This document shows, in pieces, positions 33,166 through 42,145 of a stretch of 64,000 nt of DNA. Positions within the stretch are counted from its first letter, which is position 1. Each line of letters starts with the position of its first letter. The notes beneath the pieces were generated by a model. The model saw only the letters and a program-made list of their open reading frames with translations. It did no database searches and was not told where the DNA came from. Source of the stretch: Lachnoclostridium sp. (GTDB lineage: Bacteria > Bacteroidota > Bacteroidia > Bacteroidales > Muribaculaceae); contig JAMPAP010000002.1 in NCBI GenBank assembly GCA_023667185.1, positions 289,096-353,095 on the forward strand, written 5' to 3'. Made by a program: the position numbers and the translations under genes.

Positions 33166-34494
33166 ATGAAGAAGACTGATGTAAAGCCGGCTACCGGACG
33201 TCTTGGCGTAATGGTAGTAGGACTGGGAGCAGTTAGCTCAACATTTATGACCGGTGTGCTTATGACCCGCAAAGGTCTAACAAAGCCCGTTGGTTCAATG
33301 ACTCAATACGACAAGATCCGCGTTGGCAAAGGTGCTGACAAAAAGTATCTTCCTTACAATGAAATAGTTCCTATCGCTGACCTCAACGACATCGTATTCG
33401 GCGCATGGGATGTATATCCTGAAAACGCTTACGAGAGCGCCATCAACTGCGAAGTACTCAAGGAAAAAGATATCGAGCCTGTTAAGGATGAGCTCGTTAA
33501 GATCGCTCCTATGAAGGCCGCTTTCGACAAGAACTACGCTTCTCGTCTCGAAGGCAACAATGTGAAGACCTGCAAGAACCGCTGGGACATGATGGAGCAG
33601 GTACGCGAAGACATCCGCAAATTCAAAGCTGACAACAACTGCGACCGTATCGTTGTACTTTGGGCTGCTTCTACTGAAGTATATGTACCCATCAACGAAA
33701 AGGTTCACTACAAGCTCGCTGACCTCGAAGCTGCCATGAAGGCTGACGATACAGCTAACATCGCCCCCTCAATGTGCTACGCTTACGCAGCTCTGAGCGA
33801 AGGCGCTCCCTTCATCATGGGTGCCCCCAACACCACCGTTGACATCCCCGCAATGTGGGAGCTCAGCGAGAAGACCGGTATGCCCATCGCAGGTAAGGAC
33901 TTCAAGACCGGCCAGACCCTCGTTAAGTCAGGCTTCGCTCCTATCATCGGCACTCGCTGCCTCGGTCTGAGCGGCTGGTTCTCAACCAACATCCTCGGTA
34001 ACCGCGACGGTCTCGTGCTCGACGAACCCGCCAACTTCCGTACAAAAGAAGTTTCAAAGCTTTCTACCCTCGAGTCAATCCTCGTTCCCGAAAAGCAGCC
34101 TGACCTCTACGGACATGGCAACGACGAAGACAACAAATACTACCACAAGGTACGTATCAACTACTATCCTCCCCGCAACGACAACAAGGAAGGCTGGGAC
34201 AACATCGATATCTTCGGCTGGATGGGCTACCCCATGCAGATCAAGATCAACTTCCTCTGCCGCGACTCTATCCTTGCTGCTCCTCTTTGCCTTGACCTTG
34301 TGCTCCTCAGCGACCTCGCTGCACGCGCCGGCCGTCACGGCATCCAGCGCTGGCTCTCGTTCTACCTCAAGAGCCCGATGCACGACTACACCAAGGACGA
34401 AGTACCCGTCAACAACCTCTATCAGCAGTACACAATGCTGAAGAACGCCCTCCGCGAAATTGGCGGCTACGAGGCTGACGAAGAAATCGATTAA
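33166..34494 (+). CDS. ino1: Inositol-3-phosphate synthase
   Basis: NAD-dependent conversion of glucose-6-phosphate to myo-inositol-3-phosphate. 442 residues. LGVMVVGLGAVSSTFMTGVLM is the nucleotide-binding loop, VVLWAASTEVYVP and GAPNTTVDIPAM follow, and GKDFKTGQTLVKSGFAPIIGTRCLGLSGWFSTNILGNRDG is the catalytic core block. Bacteroides uses a homologue to begin inositol phospholipid and sphingolipid synthesis. Here it is a single-gene unit with its own promoter and terminator; no inositol-phosphate lipid transferase or phosphatase gene is next to it. Codon use is strongly biased, suggesting high expression. Confidence 0.95.
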   Translation: MKKTDVKPATGRLGVMVVGLGAVSSTFMTGVLMTRKGLTKPVGSMTQYDKIRVGKGADKKYLPYNEIVPIADLNDIVFGAWDVYPENAYESAINCEVLKEKDIEPVKDELVKIAPMKAAFDKNYASRLEGNNVKTCKNRWDMMEQVREDIRKFKADNNCDRIVVLWAASTEVYVPINEKVHYKLADLEAAMKADDTANIAPSMCYAYAALSEGAPFIMGAPNTTVDIPAMWELSEKTGMPIAGKDFKTGQTLVKSGFAPIIGTRCLGLSGWFSTNILGNRDGLVLDEPANFRTKEVSKLSTLESILVPEKQPDLYGHGNDEDNKYYHKVRINYYPPRNDNKEGWDNIDIFGWMGYPMQIKINFLCRDSILAAPLCLDLVLLSDLAARAGRHGIQRWLSFYLKSPMHDYTKDEVPVNNLYQQYTMLKNALREIGGYEADEEID

Positions 34495-34518
34495 GTCATA
34501 ATCCGTTAATCAATACCG

Positions 34519-34555
34519 GGTCGGGATTTCCATGAAGGATATCCCGACCTTTTTA
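34519..34555 (+). terminator. Terminator after ino1
   Basis: GGTCGGGAT (34519-34527) pairs with ATCCCGACC (34541-34549), followed by TTTTTATTTT. Confidence 0.9.
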
Positions 34556-34586
34556 TTTTGAGCACCATTATTTCAAAAATTATTGT

Positions 34587-34594
34587 TAACTTTG
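34587..34594 (+). promoter_or_regulatory. -7 element directly upstream of the Sua5 gene
   Basis: TAACTTTG matches TAnnTTTG and is separated from the ATG at 34602 by only 7 bases, so the transcript would carry almost no leader. No TTG at ideal spacing was found (TTTTG is 26 bases upstream). Confidence 0.5.
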
Positions 34595-34601
34595 TCAAAT
34601 C

Positions 34602-35168
34602 ATGACATTCACTGACGACCTCCATCTGGCAGTAGATACGATGCGCAAAGGCGGCATCATACTATATCCCACTGATACAGTGTGGGGTATAGGGTGTGAC
34701 GCTACTTGCCACGAGGCTATACGGCGTATTTTCGCCCTTAAACGCCGTGATGACGCCAAGGCCATGATATCTCTGGTCGGAAGCATGGAGATGCTCCGCG
34801 AGGTGGCCTCTGAGGTCAGCGATGATGTAATGGAGCTGATCGAAGACGAGCGCCCTACCACCGTGATATTCCATGACGTAAAGCTGCTTGACCCGGCGCT
34901 GAGGTCGGCTGATGGCAGCGCGGCCATCAGGCTGACTCGCGAAAAGTACTCCGCCGGATTATGCCTCCGCCTCGGGCGTCCCGTAGTGTCTACTTCGGCC
35001 AATATCAGTGGAATGCCTCCGGCAGCCACCTATGAAGCCATCGATCCTGCGATAGTCAACGGGGTGGACTACGCCGCCAGCTATCGTCGCGACGATCATT
35101 CCGAGTCCCAGCCATCAAGAATAATAATGGTCATGCCTGACAAATCACTGAAAGTCATACGGGAATAA
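34602..35168 (+). CDS. L-threonylcarbamoyladenylate synthase (Sua5/YciO/YrdC family)
   Basis: Makes threonylcarbamoyl-AMP for the t6A modification of tRNA. 188 residues. RKGGIILYPTDTVWGIGCDA is the ATP/threonine site, SLVGSMEMLREVA and GLCLRLGRPVVSTSANISGMPP are the other conserved blocks. The start at 34602 is needed to supply the usual residues before the first strand; the promoter box ends 7 bases before it, so the message is probably leaderless. The ClC channel gene begins five bases after its stop. Confidence 0.92.
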   Translation: MTFTDDLHLAVDTMRKGGIILYPTDTVWGIGCDATCHEAIRRIFALKRRDDAKAMISLVGSMEMLREVASEVSDDVMELIEDERPTTVIFHDVKLLDPALRSADGSAAIRLTREKYSAGLCLRLGRPVVSTSANISGMPPAATYEAIDPAIVNGVDYAASYRRDDHSESQPSRIIMVMPDKSLKVIRE

Positions 35169-35173
35169 GCGCT

Positions 35174-36976
35174 ATGAAAGAGGGATGGCAAAGATTCAAG
35201 GCTGCGTGTCAGACGTCGTTCATGCGACTGCTCATATGGCGCGAGAAGCACATAAAGGAGAAGACCTTTGTGATGATTCTTGCCCTGTTTGTAGGCGTAG
35301 CGAGCGGTTTTGCAGCGCTTTTGCTCAAGACTCTTATCCATCTGATATCTTCGCTGCTCACCAGCCATTTCTCCATAGGTGAGGGCAACTTTATGCTACT
35401 CGTCTACCCCGTGGTGGGTATTATGATCACAAGCCTGTATGTGCGCTATATCGTCCGTGACAATATATCGCATGGTGTGACCCGCGTGCTCTATGCCATC
35501 TCCCAAAACAAGAGCCGCCTGAAGCCACATAATATATACACTTCCATCGTCGCCTCGTCGATCACCATCGGATTCGGCGGATCAGTGGGAGCTGAAGGCC
35601 CTATCGTCTACACCGGAGCAGCAATCGGCTCTAACATGGGGCGCTGGTTCAGACTCTCACCGCGCATCCTGATGATACTCGTCGGCTGCGGAGCGGCTGC
35701 CGGTATAGCCGGAATATTCAAGGCACCTATCGCCGGAATGCTTTTCACGCTCGAAGTGCTGATGATCGACCTGACCACCGTGTCAGTGATGCCGCTGCTC
35801 ATCTCTTCAATCACAGCCGCCACGGTGGCCTACGTATTCACCGGCTACGACGTAGAGTTTTTCTTCCGCCAGAGCGAGACTTTTGTTACTGCCCGCATCC
35901 CTTACGTGATAATCCTTGGCGTATTCTTAGGCTTTGTATCACTGTACTTTACCCGTGTGGTGGGATATATGGAGAGCTTTTTCAAGAAGATAAAGAGCGT
36001 ATGGGGAAAGATTCTGACCGGCGGCAGCATACTCGCCGTGCTTATCTTCCTCTTCCCTCCCCTCTACGGCGAAGGTTATCCATCGATTATCGCACTGCTC
36101 AACGGCCACACGGCTGATATTGTGAACAATTCGATATTCTATGGTGACCGTGACGACGTGGCCTTCATCATATTCTTCATCGGAGCTATCGTCCTTCTGA
36201 AAGCCATAGCCACATCGGCCACAAACGGCGCAGGAGGTGTCGGCGGTACGTTTGCGCCATCCCTCTATGTAGGATGTATGGCCGGATTCTTCTTTGCCTT
36301 TACTATTAATAATGTGTTCGGCCTCGACCTCTCGACCAAGAACTTCGCCCTGATGGGAATGGCCGGGGTGATGTCAGGCGTAATGCACGCGCCGCTGATG
36401 GGCATCTTCCTTACGGCGGAAATGACAGGCGGTTATGACCTGTTTCTTCCGCTACTTATAGTTTCGACAATATCTTACGGCACCATACGTCTTTTCGAGC
36501 CCTACAGCATCTATACCATGCGTCTTGCCCGTCGCGGCGAGTTGCTTACCCATCACAAGGATCGCGCCGTGCTTACACTCCTGAAAGTCAACAATGTAAT
36601 CGAGACCGATTTCGTGCCGGTTCATCCTGACTGGAACCTCAAGCAGATGGTTGACGCTATCTCCCGCAGCAGTCGCAACCTCTTCCCGGTAGTCAACGAT
36701 GAAGGCAAGCTCATGGGCGTGGTAATCCTTGACGAAATTCGTAACATCATGTTCCGCCCTGACCTATATAAACGCATGTTTGTCAACGAGTTCATGTCCA
36801 TGCCGCCCGCCAAAATTTCTATTGATCAGAGCATGGAGTCAGTGATGAAAGCTTTTGACGACACCGGAGCGTGGAATCTCCCCGTAGTGGATGGTGACAA
36901 CTATGTAGGATTCGTTTCCAAGTCAAAGATATTCAATTCCTACCGCCGAGTGCTCCGGCACTACAGCGAAGATTAA
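35174..36976 (+). CDS. ClC family chloride channel/transporter with CBS domains
   Basis: Inner-membrane chloride/proton antiporter or channel, 600 residues. About ten hydrophobic segments lie between residues 30 and 430. GGSVGAEGPIVYTGAAIGS contains the gating glutamate motif (GxEGP), and GVGGTFAPSLYVGCMAG is the GxFxP motif. The C-terminal part (about 475-595) is a CBS pair: DFVPVHPDWNLKQMVDAI ... LFPVVNDEGKLMGVV and ISIDQSMESVMKAFDDTGAWNLPVVDGDNYVGFVSKS. It follows the Sua5 gene by five bases and is probably cotranscribed. Confidence 0.94.
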   Translation: MKEGWQRFKAACQTSFMRLLIWREKHIKEKTFVMILALFVGVASGFAALLLKTLIHLISSLLTSHFSIGEGNFMLLVYPVVGIMITSLYVRYIVRDNISHGVTRVLYAISQNKSRLKPHNIYTSIVASSITIGFGGSVGAEGPIVYTGAAIGSNMGRWFRLSPRILMILVGCGAAAGIAGIFKAPIAGMLFTLEVLMIDLTTVSVMPLLISSITAATVAYVFTGYDVEFFFRQSETFVTARIPYVIILGVFLGFVSLYFTRVVGYMESFFKKIKSVWGKILTGGSILAVLIFLFPPLYGEGYPSIIALLNGHTADIVNNSIFYGDRDDVAFIIFFIGAIVLLKAIATSATNGAGGVGGTFAPSLYVGCMAGFFFAFTINNVFGLDLSTKNFALMGMAGVMSGVMHAPLMGIFLTAEMTGGYDLFLPLLIVSTISYGTIRLFEPYSIYTMRLARRGELLTHHKDRAVLTLLKVNNVIETDFVPVHPDWNLKQMVDAISRSSRNLFPVVNDEGKLMGVVILDEIRNIMFRPDLYKRMFVNEFMSMPPAKISIDQSMESVMKAFDDTGAWNLPVVDGDNYVGFVSKSKIFNSYRRVLRHYSED

Positions 36977-37014
36977 TAATTGTTAAATCTCGCGGCGGTA
37001 TGGTGAATAATTTG

Positions 37015-37078
37015 TAACTTTGCACCGCTTTTTAGCATATCCCGTGTGATGGGAAATTAGAAAGCACAAGTCTAATTT
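37015..37078 (+). promoter_or_regulatory. Promoter box and leader hairpin of rplY
   Basis: TAACTTTG (37015-37022) matches the -7 consensus; no good TTG is seen upstream. In the leader, AAATTAGA (37054-37061) pairs perfectly with TCTAATTT (37071-37078) around a 9-base loop, and a shorter TCCC/GGGA stem precedes it. A regulatory role for the hairpin is inference. Confidence 0.5.
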
Positions 37079-37106
37079 TTAGTAACACAATCAATTAAAT
37101 TAAACA

Positions 37107-37757
37107 ATGAAAACTTATCAACTCAATGCCGAGCCCCGTACTGACCTTGGCAAGAAAGCAGCCAAAGGCCTCCGCAAGGCTAACCTTATCCCCGTAGTTC
37201 TCAATGGCGGTCAGATCGTTGACCTTCCTTACACCGCTGAGCTCAAGCCCGGAGAAAAAGTAGTGGAAATCGGTAATAACAAAGGTCTTATCACTACTGA
37301 CCTCGTAGTTAAGGCTGAGGATGTACGCAAGCTCATCTACACACCAGACATCTTTGCTATCGAGCTCAATATCAACGGTGAAAAGCGCATGGCAGTCCTC
37401 AAGGACCTCCAGTTCCACCCCGTGAAAGACAACGTACTTCACATGGATCTTCTCGAAGTAAGCGACAAGAAGCCCGTCACCATCGAAGTTCCCGTGAAGC
37501 TCGAAGGCCACGCTGAAGGTGTGAAAGCCGGTGGTAAGCTCAGCCTCTCTATGAAGAAAATCAAAGTACGCGCCATCTACACTGAAATTCCCGAGCGCGT
37601 AGTAATCAACGTTGATCACCTTGGCCTTGGCAAGACACTCCAGATCGGTGACCTCCACTTCGAGGGTCTCGAACTGATGAACGCCAAGAACGCTGTCGTC
37701 TGCGCCGTTCAGCTCACTCGTGCTGCTCGTGGTGCCGCCGCCAACGCTGCTCAGTAA
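37107..37757 (+). CDS. rplY: 50S ribosomal protein L25 (CTC/TL5 type)
   Basis: bL25 with C-terminal extension, binds 5S rRNA. 216 residues, the long CTC-like form. MKTYQLNAEPRTDLGKKAAKGLRKANLIPVVLNG is the N-terminal L25 fold; FHPVKDNVLHMDLLEVSDKKPVTIEVPVKLEGHAEGVKAGGKL begins the beta-rich C-terminal domain. It is followed by pth, a very common pairing. Confidence 0.96.
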   Translation: MKTYQLNAEPRTDLGKKAAKGLRKANLIPVVLNGGQIVDLPYTAELKPGEKVVEIGNNKGLITTDLVVKAEDVRKLIYTPDIFAIELNINGEKRMAVLKDLQFHPVKDNVLHMDLLEVSDKKPVTIEVPVKLEGHAEGVKAGGKLSLSMKKIKVRAIYTEIPERVVINVDHLGLGKTLQIGDLHFEGLELMNAKNAVVCAVQLTRAARGAAANAAQ

Positions 37758-37780
37758 TCAGCTAAATCTTCTATTTAAGG

Positions 37781-38386
37781 ATGAAATATCTGATAGTCGG
37801 GCTCGGCAATATCGGAGACGAATATGCCGCCACCCGCCACAATATAGGATTCCGCACATTGGATGCCTTTGCCGAGGCATCCAATGTTGTGTTTACCACC
37901 GAGCGTTACGGCGACGTGGCTCATATGCGACTGAAAAACAAGCTTCTGACCCTCCTGAAGCCCTCCACTTATATGAATCTTTCAGGCAACGCTGTGCGCT
38001 ACTGGAAAGAGAAGGAGGGTATCGAGACGGATCATATCCTCGTTGTGGTCGATGATTGTGCCCTCCCCTTCGGCACTATCCGCATCAAACCCTCCGGCAG
38101 CGACGCCGGCCACAACGGGCTAAAAAACATTGCCCAGATGCTTGGCACACAGGCTTATCCCCGTCTGCGTTTCGGCATAGGCAACGACTTCCCCCGCGGC
38201 ACGCAGATCGACTATGTGCTCGGACGCTTCACCCCGGCGGAAGAAGCAGAGCTCCCTGAGAGGATCGAAGTGGCCGACGAGGCCATCCGCTCGTTTGTAC
38301 TCGAAGGTATCGCTCGGGCCATGAACAAGTATAACAACAACGCTCCGGCGAAGAAAACACCTGACACTGATGGAAGTAAGGGTTGA
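37781..38386 (+). CDS. pth: Peptidyl-tRNA hydrolase
   Basis: Frees tRNA from dropped-off peptidyl-tRNA. 201 residues. [30 protein letters not shown] holds the conserved Asn and the catalytic His in [54 protein letters not shown] are the other signatures. It lies 23 bases after rplY and overlaps hslR by 17 bases. Confidence 0.96.
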   Translation: MKYLIVGLGNIGDEYAATRHNIGFRTLDAFAEASNVVFTTERYGDVAHMRLKNKLLTLLKPSTYMNLSGNAVRYWKEKEGIETDHILVVVDDCALPFGTIRIKPSGSDAGHNGLKNIAQMLGTQAYPRLRFGIGNDFPRGTQIDYVLGRFTPAEEAELPERIEVADEAIRSFVLEGIARAMNKYNNNAPAKKTPDTDGSKG

Positions 38387-38789
38387 CAAATGGCTCTGGG
38401 CCGTACGTGTATTCAAGACCCGTACCATCGCCACCGAGGCCTGCAAGAAAGGCCGTGTGATGATCGACGGCGTAGCAGTAAAACCCTCCCGCCTCATTAA
38501 GCCGGGCGAGGTGGTCAACGTCAGAAAGCCACCGGTGACCTACTCCTTCAAATGTCTTGCTCTTACGCAAAACCGCCTGGGAGCCAAGCTTGTGCCCGGA
38601 TATATGGAGAACGTCACACCCAAGTCAGAGCTCGACCTGCTCGACGTAGTAAGGATATCCGGATTCATTGATCGCCGCAAAGGCCTCGGCCGCCCCACCA
38701 AGCGTGAAGGGCGTGAGCTGCAGGAATTTACGCAGCAATTTCTCAGCGACGACGGCTGGGATGACGACGATTTCGACGACGAGGAATAA
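38370..38789 (+). CDS. hslR: S4-domain RNA-binding protein (Hsp15 family)
   Basis: 139 residues. [51 protein letters not shown] is a clear S4 domain. The Hsp15 family binds stalled 50S subunits carrying nascent chains to recycle them. The C-terminus ends in a very acidic Asp/Glu run ([13 protein letters not shown]). The start overlaps the pth stop by 17 bases, so they are coupled. Confidence 0.9.
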   Translation: MEVRVDKWLWAVRVFKTRTIATEACKKGRVMIDGVAVKPSRLIKPGEVVNVRKPPVTYSFKCLALTQNRLGAKLVPGYMENVTPKSELDLLDVVRISGFIDRRKGLGRPTKREGRELQEFTQQFLSDDGWDDDDFDDEE

Positions 38790-38818
38790 CTATCGCCTTC
38801 CCTCTTGTATTCTATAAA

Positions 38819-38863
38819 TGTCAAGTTGACATTTTGTCAACTTGACATTTTGTCATTATGACA
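38819..38863. repeat. Three tandem 13-base palindromes with 16-base period
   Basis: TGTCAAGTTGACA, TGTCAACTTGACA and TGTCATTATGACA follow each other with TTT between each, giving an exact 16-base period. Each is a palindrome around a central base. The array lies between hslR and the susC promoter, about 120-160 bases upstream of that promoter. Related palindromes are at 28503-28531. Confidence 0.85.
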
Positions 38864-38955
38864 TCACAGCTTTGACCGCGAAAAATGCCAAATTTTAAAC
38901 TGATTCGACACTTTTTTGAGCATTTAGTGTTAAATCGGCAGAAAATTTGTTCATA

Positions 38956-38989
38956 TTTGTATATTTTTTAATTTTTTGTTGTACCTTTG
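38956..38989 (+). promoter_or_regulatory. Promoter for the SusC/SusD operon
   Basis: TTTG (38956-38959), 22 bases, TACCTTTG (38982-38989). The leader to the ATG at 39089 is about 95 bases and AT-rich. Confidence 0.65.
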
Positions 38990-39088
38990 CAACTCATTAC
39001 ATCTTTTAGGTAAATCAATGTTATCATATGTAAGAGTTTCCTAAAGCAAAAAATTATTAATTATATATTGTCTAATTATTATTACTGT

Positions 39089-42000
39089 ATGAAAAAGCTG
39101 TTTCTATTATTTGCGGCTATCTTCTGCTTTGCTGCCATGGTGCAAGCGCGCACCATCAGCGGTCAGGTAGTGGACGAGTCAGATGAGCCCTTGGTGGGTG
39201 CGACAGTTTTGCCTATCGGTGGTGGCACCGGTGTCGCTGCTGACTTCGACGGCAAGTTCACATTGACTATCCCTGACAATGTGAAAAGCATTAAGGTTTC
39301 TTATGTCGGCTATACTTCTCAGACGGTTCCCGTCGAGAACAATATGCTCATCAAGCTTGTCTCTGACAACAAACTTGAAACCGTAGTCGTTACCGGTTAC
39401 GGTTCGGGCAAAAAGCTCGGTTCAGTTGTTGGTTCAGTAGCCGTAGTTGGCGAAGATGTTTTTAAAGATGTCCCCACCGCTACCTTCCTTGATGCACTTC
39501 AGGGTCAGGTGGCCGGTCTTAATATCGCCTCTAACTCAGGTGACCCCTCGCAGGGCGAGATGCACATCCGTATGCGTGGTGTCAACTCACTTTCTACCAG
39601 CAGCACCCCTCTGTTTATCCTCGATGGTGCTCCTATCACATCTGCCGTGTTTACCACTCTTAACCCCTCTGACATCGAGTCAATCACCGTGTTGAAGGAC
39701 GCTGCCTCTGTGGCCATCTACGGTTCACGTGCTGCCAACGGTGTTATCGTGATCACCTCTAAGAAAGGTAAATTCGGCGAAAAGGCTCGCGTAAACCTCC
39801 GCGCCGCTTACGGCTGGTCACAGATGACATCTGACAAGGTGGACATGATGAGCTCTTCAGAATATGTACGTTACCGCGACCTTATCGGCAACCCCGTCAC
39901 TGACGATATCCGTTCACTCGTTGAAAACTACGGAATCTCTACTAACTGGCGTGACGAAGTGTTTGACAGCTCAGCTCCCACTTATCAGCTCGACGCTTCA
40001 GTGACCGGCGGTAGCGAAAACTCAAGCTACTATCTCTCACTCAACCACTACGACGCTTCAGGTATCATGGCTCAGTCACACCTCCGCCGTTCTACCCTCC
40101 GCGTCAACCTCTCGACCCGTGTCACTGACTGGTTCCGCGTAGGCTTCAAGTCAAACCTCGGTTATGAGAAGGCTGAGCAGAACTCTCAGAACAACACCGC
40201 TTACAATGGTGGCGGTACAGCTTATATGGCCAACCCTGCCATGTTTGCCCGCGTAGCTTATCCTTACGATTCGCCCCGCTACTATACATTTAACGATAAG
40301 GGCGACATCGTTTACGGCCAGCGCGCTGCTTACCTACGCTATTCTGACCTCATGCTCCCCGATGCACTCGCATCAAGCCAGGATCTTTCTCGCAAGAACC
40401 TCTCAATCAACGCTTCGCTTGACGAAACTGTAGTCCCCGTAAAGGGTCTTACCCTCCGCGCACAGCAGAACGTTGACGCATTTGACTACCGCTATAGCGG
40501 ATATAACTATCCCAAAGAAGAATTTTATACCCCGATGGGTGACATCTGTGACTGGTATGGTACTCTCACCGGTTCTAACTCACAGTCGTTCCAGCGCTAC
40601 TACGCTTTCACTTACACCAACACTGCTGAGTACACCCACACTATTGCTGACCTCCACAACCTCACCCTCCTCATCGGTCAGGAGGCCATCATATCCAAAA
40701 CTGAGCAGTTTGGCGCTTCAGGCAGCGGTTACACTGATGCCCGTCTGATGTTCCTCACTAACGCCATCTCACCGCTGACCACCGACAACCTCAGCCAGTC
40801 GATGACCAAGTCAGTGTTCAACTCATTCTTCGGAACATTCAACTACGACTACGATAACAAATACTTCTTCGATGCAACTTACCGTCGCGACGGTAGCTCG
40901 AAGTTCGCTCCCGGTCATCGTTGGGCCAACTTCTTCTCGCTCGGTGGTATGTGGCGCATCTCTGCCGAGAAGTTCATGGCATCTCAGACCTGGCTTGACG
41001 ACCTTACCCTCCGTCTCAGCTACGGTACTACAGGTAACTCATCAATCTCAAGCTACATGTACAACGGTACACTCGCCGGCGGTAACATCTACACCGGTGG
41101 TCTTACCGGCAACGATGCGCAGTCAATCGGTATCTCACAGGCTTCTAACTACGACCTTACCTGGGAAACCGTCCGCTCTTGGGACCTCGGCCTCGGCTTC
41201 AGTGTCCTCGGCAAGATCAAAGGTGAAATCGACTTCTACCGCAAGGAGACTGTCGACATGATCATGGCTATCCCCTACTCTTACACCACCGGTTTCTCTA
41301 CCGGCTACGGTAACATCGGTAACATGACCAACACCGGTGTCGATATCGACCTTAACTTCGACCTCATAAAGACCCGCGACTGGTACTGGGGTCTCCGTGC
41401 CAACTTCAACTACAACCACAACGAGATCACCAAGCTCTTCGACGGTCAGGATACATTCACCCTCCCCAACACCGGTATCCAGTACAAGGTGGGACACAGC
41501 GCCGGCGAAATGTACACCGTAGCTTATGCAGGTGTTGACCCCCGCGATGGTCAGATGATGTGGTACAACAAGGATGGCAACCTCACCAAGGTCTACAACG
41601 AAGAGCAGGACGCAACCCTCATCGGTAAGAGCCAGTATGCCCCCTACTCAGGCGGTTTCGGTACTGACGTTCGTTGGAAAGGTCTCAGCCTCCGTCTCGA
41701 CTTCAACTGGGCTACCAAGAAGTACATGATCAACAATGACCGCTACTTCATCGAAAACAACAACTTCGGTGACCAGTCTAACCAGATGACAAAGATGCTC
41801 AATGTATGGACATATCCCGGCCAGATCACTGACGTCCCCGCCGCTGATGGTCAGGAACTCCAGTTTGACTCTCACCTCATCGAGAACGCTTCTTATCTCC
41901 GTCTGAAAAACCTTACCCTCGCTTATCAGCTCCCCCAGAGCTGGATGAACAAGGCTAAGCTCAACTCGGTAACCTTCCACTTCACAGGCCGCAACCTCTT

Positions 42001-42109
42001 GACTTTCACAGGCTACACCGGCTATGACCCCGAACCTGAAACTAACGTCGTTGCCTTCTTCTATCCTAACACCCGTCAGTACGAAGTCGGCGTTGAGGTT
42101 TCGTTCTAA
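39089..42109 (+). CDS. SusC-like TonB-dependent outer-membrane receptor
   Basis: Outer-membrane beta barrel that imports glycans or other ligands with its SusD lid. 1006 residues from the ATG at 39089 (MKKLFLLFAAIFCFAAMVQA signal peptide); an in-frame TTG seven codons upstream is rejected. Residues about 25-95 are the carboxypeptidase-like domain (ISGQVVDESDEPLVGATVLP), then the plug (LETVVVTGYGSGKK ... VAGLNIASNSGDPSQGEMHIRMRGVNSL ... PLFILDGAPI ... ITVLKDAASVAIYGSRAANGVIVITSKKG) and the barrel ending in Phe (GVEVSF). First of a three-gene operon; no glycoside hydrolase or regulator is adjacent, so the ligand is unknown. Confidence 0.96.
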   Translation: MKKLFLLFAAIFCFAAMVQARTISGQVVDESDEPLVGATVLPIGGGTGVAADFDGKFTLTIPDNVKSIKVSYVGYTSQTVPVENNMLIKLVSDNKLETVVVTGYGSGKKLGSVVGSVAVVGEDVFKDVPTATFLDALQGQVAGLNIASNSGDPSQGEMHIRMRGVNSLSTSSTPLFILDGAPITSAVFTTLNPSDIESITVLKDAASVAIYGSRAANGVIVITSKKGKFGEKARVNLRAAYGWSQMTSDKVDMMSSSEYVRYRDLIGNPVTDDIRSLVENYGISTNWRDEVFDSSAPTYQLDASVTGGSENSSYYLSLNHYDASGIMAQSHLRRSTLRVNLSTRVTDWFRVGFKSNLGYEKAEQNSQNNTAYNGGGTAYMANPAMFARVAYPYDSPRYYTFNDKGDIVYGQRAAYLRYSDLMLPDALASSQDLSRKNLSINASLDETVVPVKGLTLRAQQNVDAFDYRYSGYNYPKEEFYTPMGDICDWYGTLTGSNSQSFQRYYAFTYTNTAEYTHTIADLHNLTLLIGQEAIISKTEQFGASGSGYTDARLMFLTNAISPLTTDNLSQSMTKSVFNSFFGTFNYDYDNKYFFDATYRRDGSSKFAPGHRWANFFSLGGMWRISAEKFMASQTWLDDLTLRLSYGTTGNSSISSYMYNGTLAGGNIYTGGLTGNDAQSIGISQASNYDLTWETVRSWDLGLGFSVLGKIKGEIDFYRKETVDMIMAIPYSYTTGFSTGYGNIGNMTNTGVDIDLNFDLIKTRDWYWGLRANFNYNHNEITKLFDGQDTFTLPNTGIQYKVGHSAGEMYTVAYAGVDPRDGQMMWYNKDGNLTKVYNEEQDATLIGKSQYAPYSGGFGTDVRWKGLSLRLDFNWATKKYMINNDRYFIENNNFGDQSNQMTKMLNVWTYPGQITDVPAADGQELQFDSHLIENASYLRLKNLTLAYQLPQSWMNKAKLNSVTFHFTGRNLLTFTGYTGYDPEPETNVVAFFYPNTRQYEVGVEVSF

Positions 42110-42145
42110 TCAATTTTCTCTTAATTCAAATAAAGGAATAAAGAA

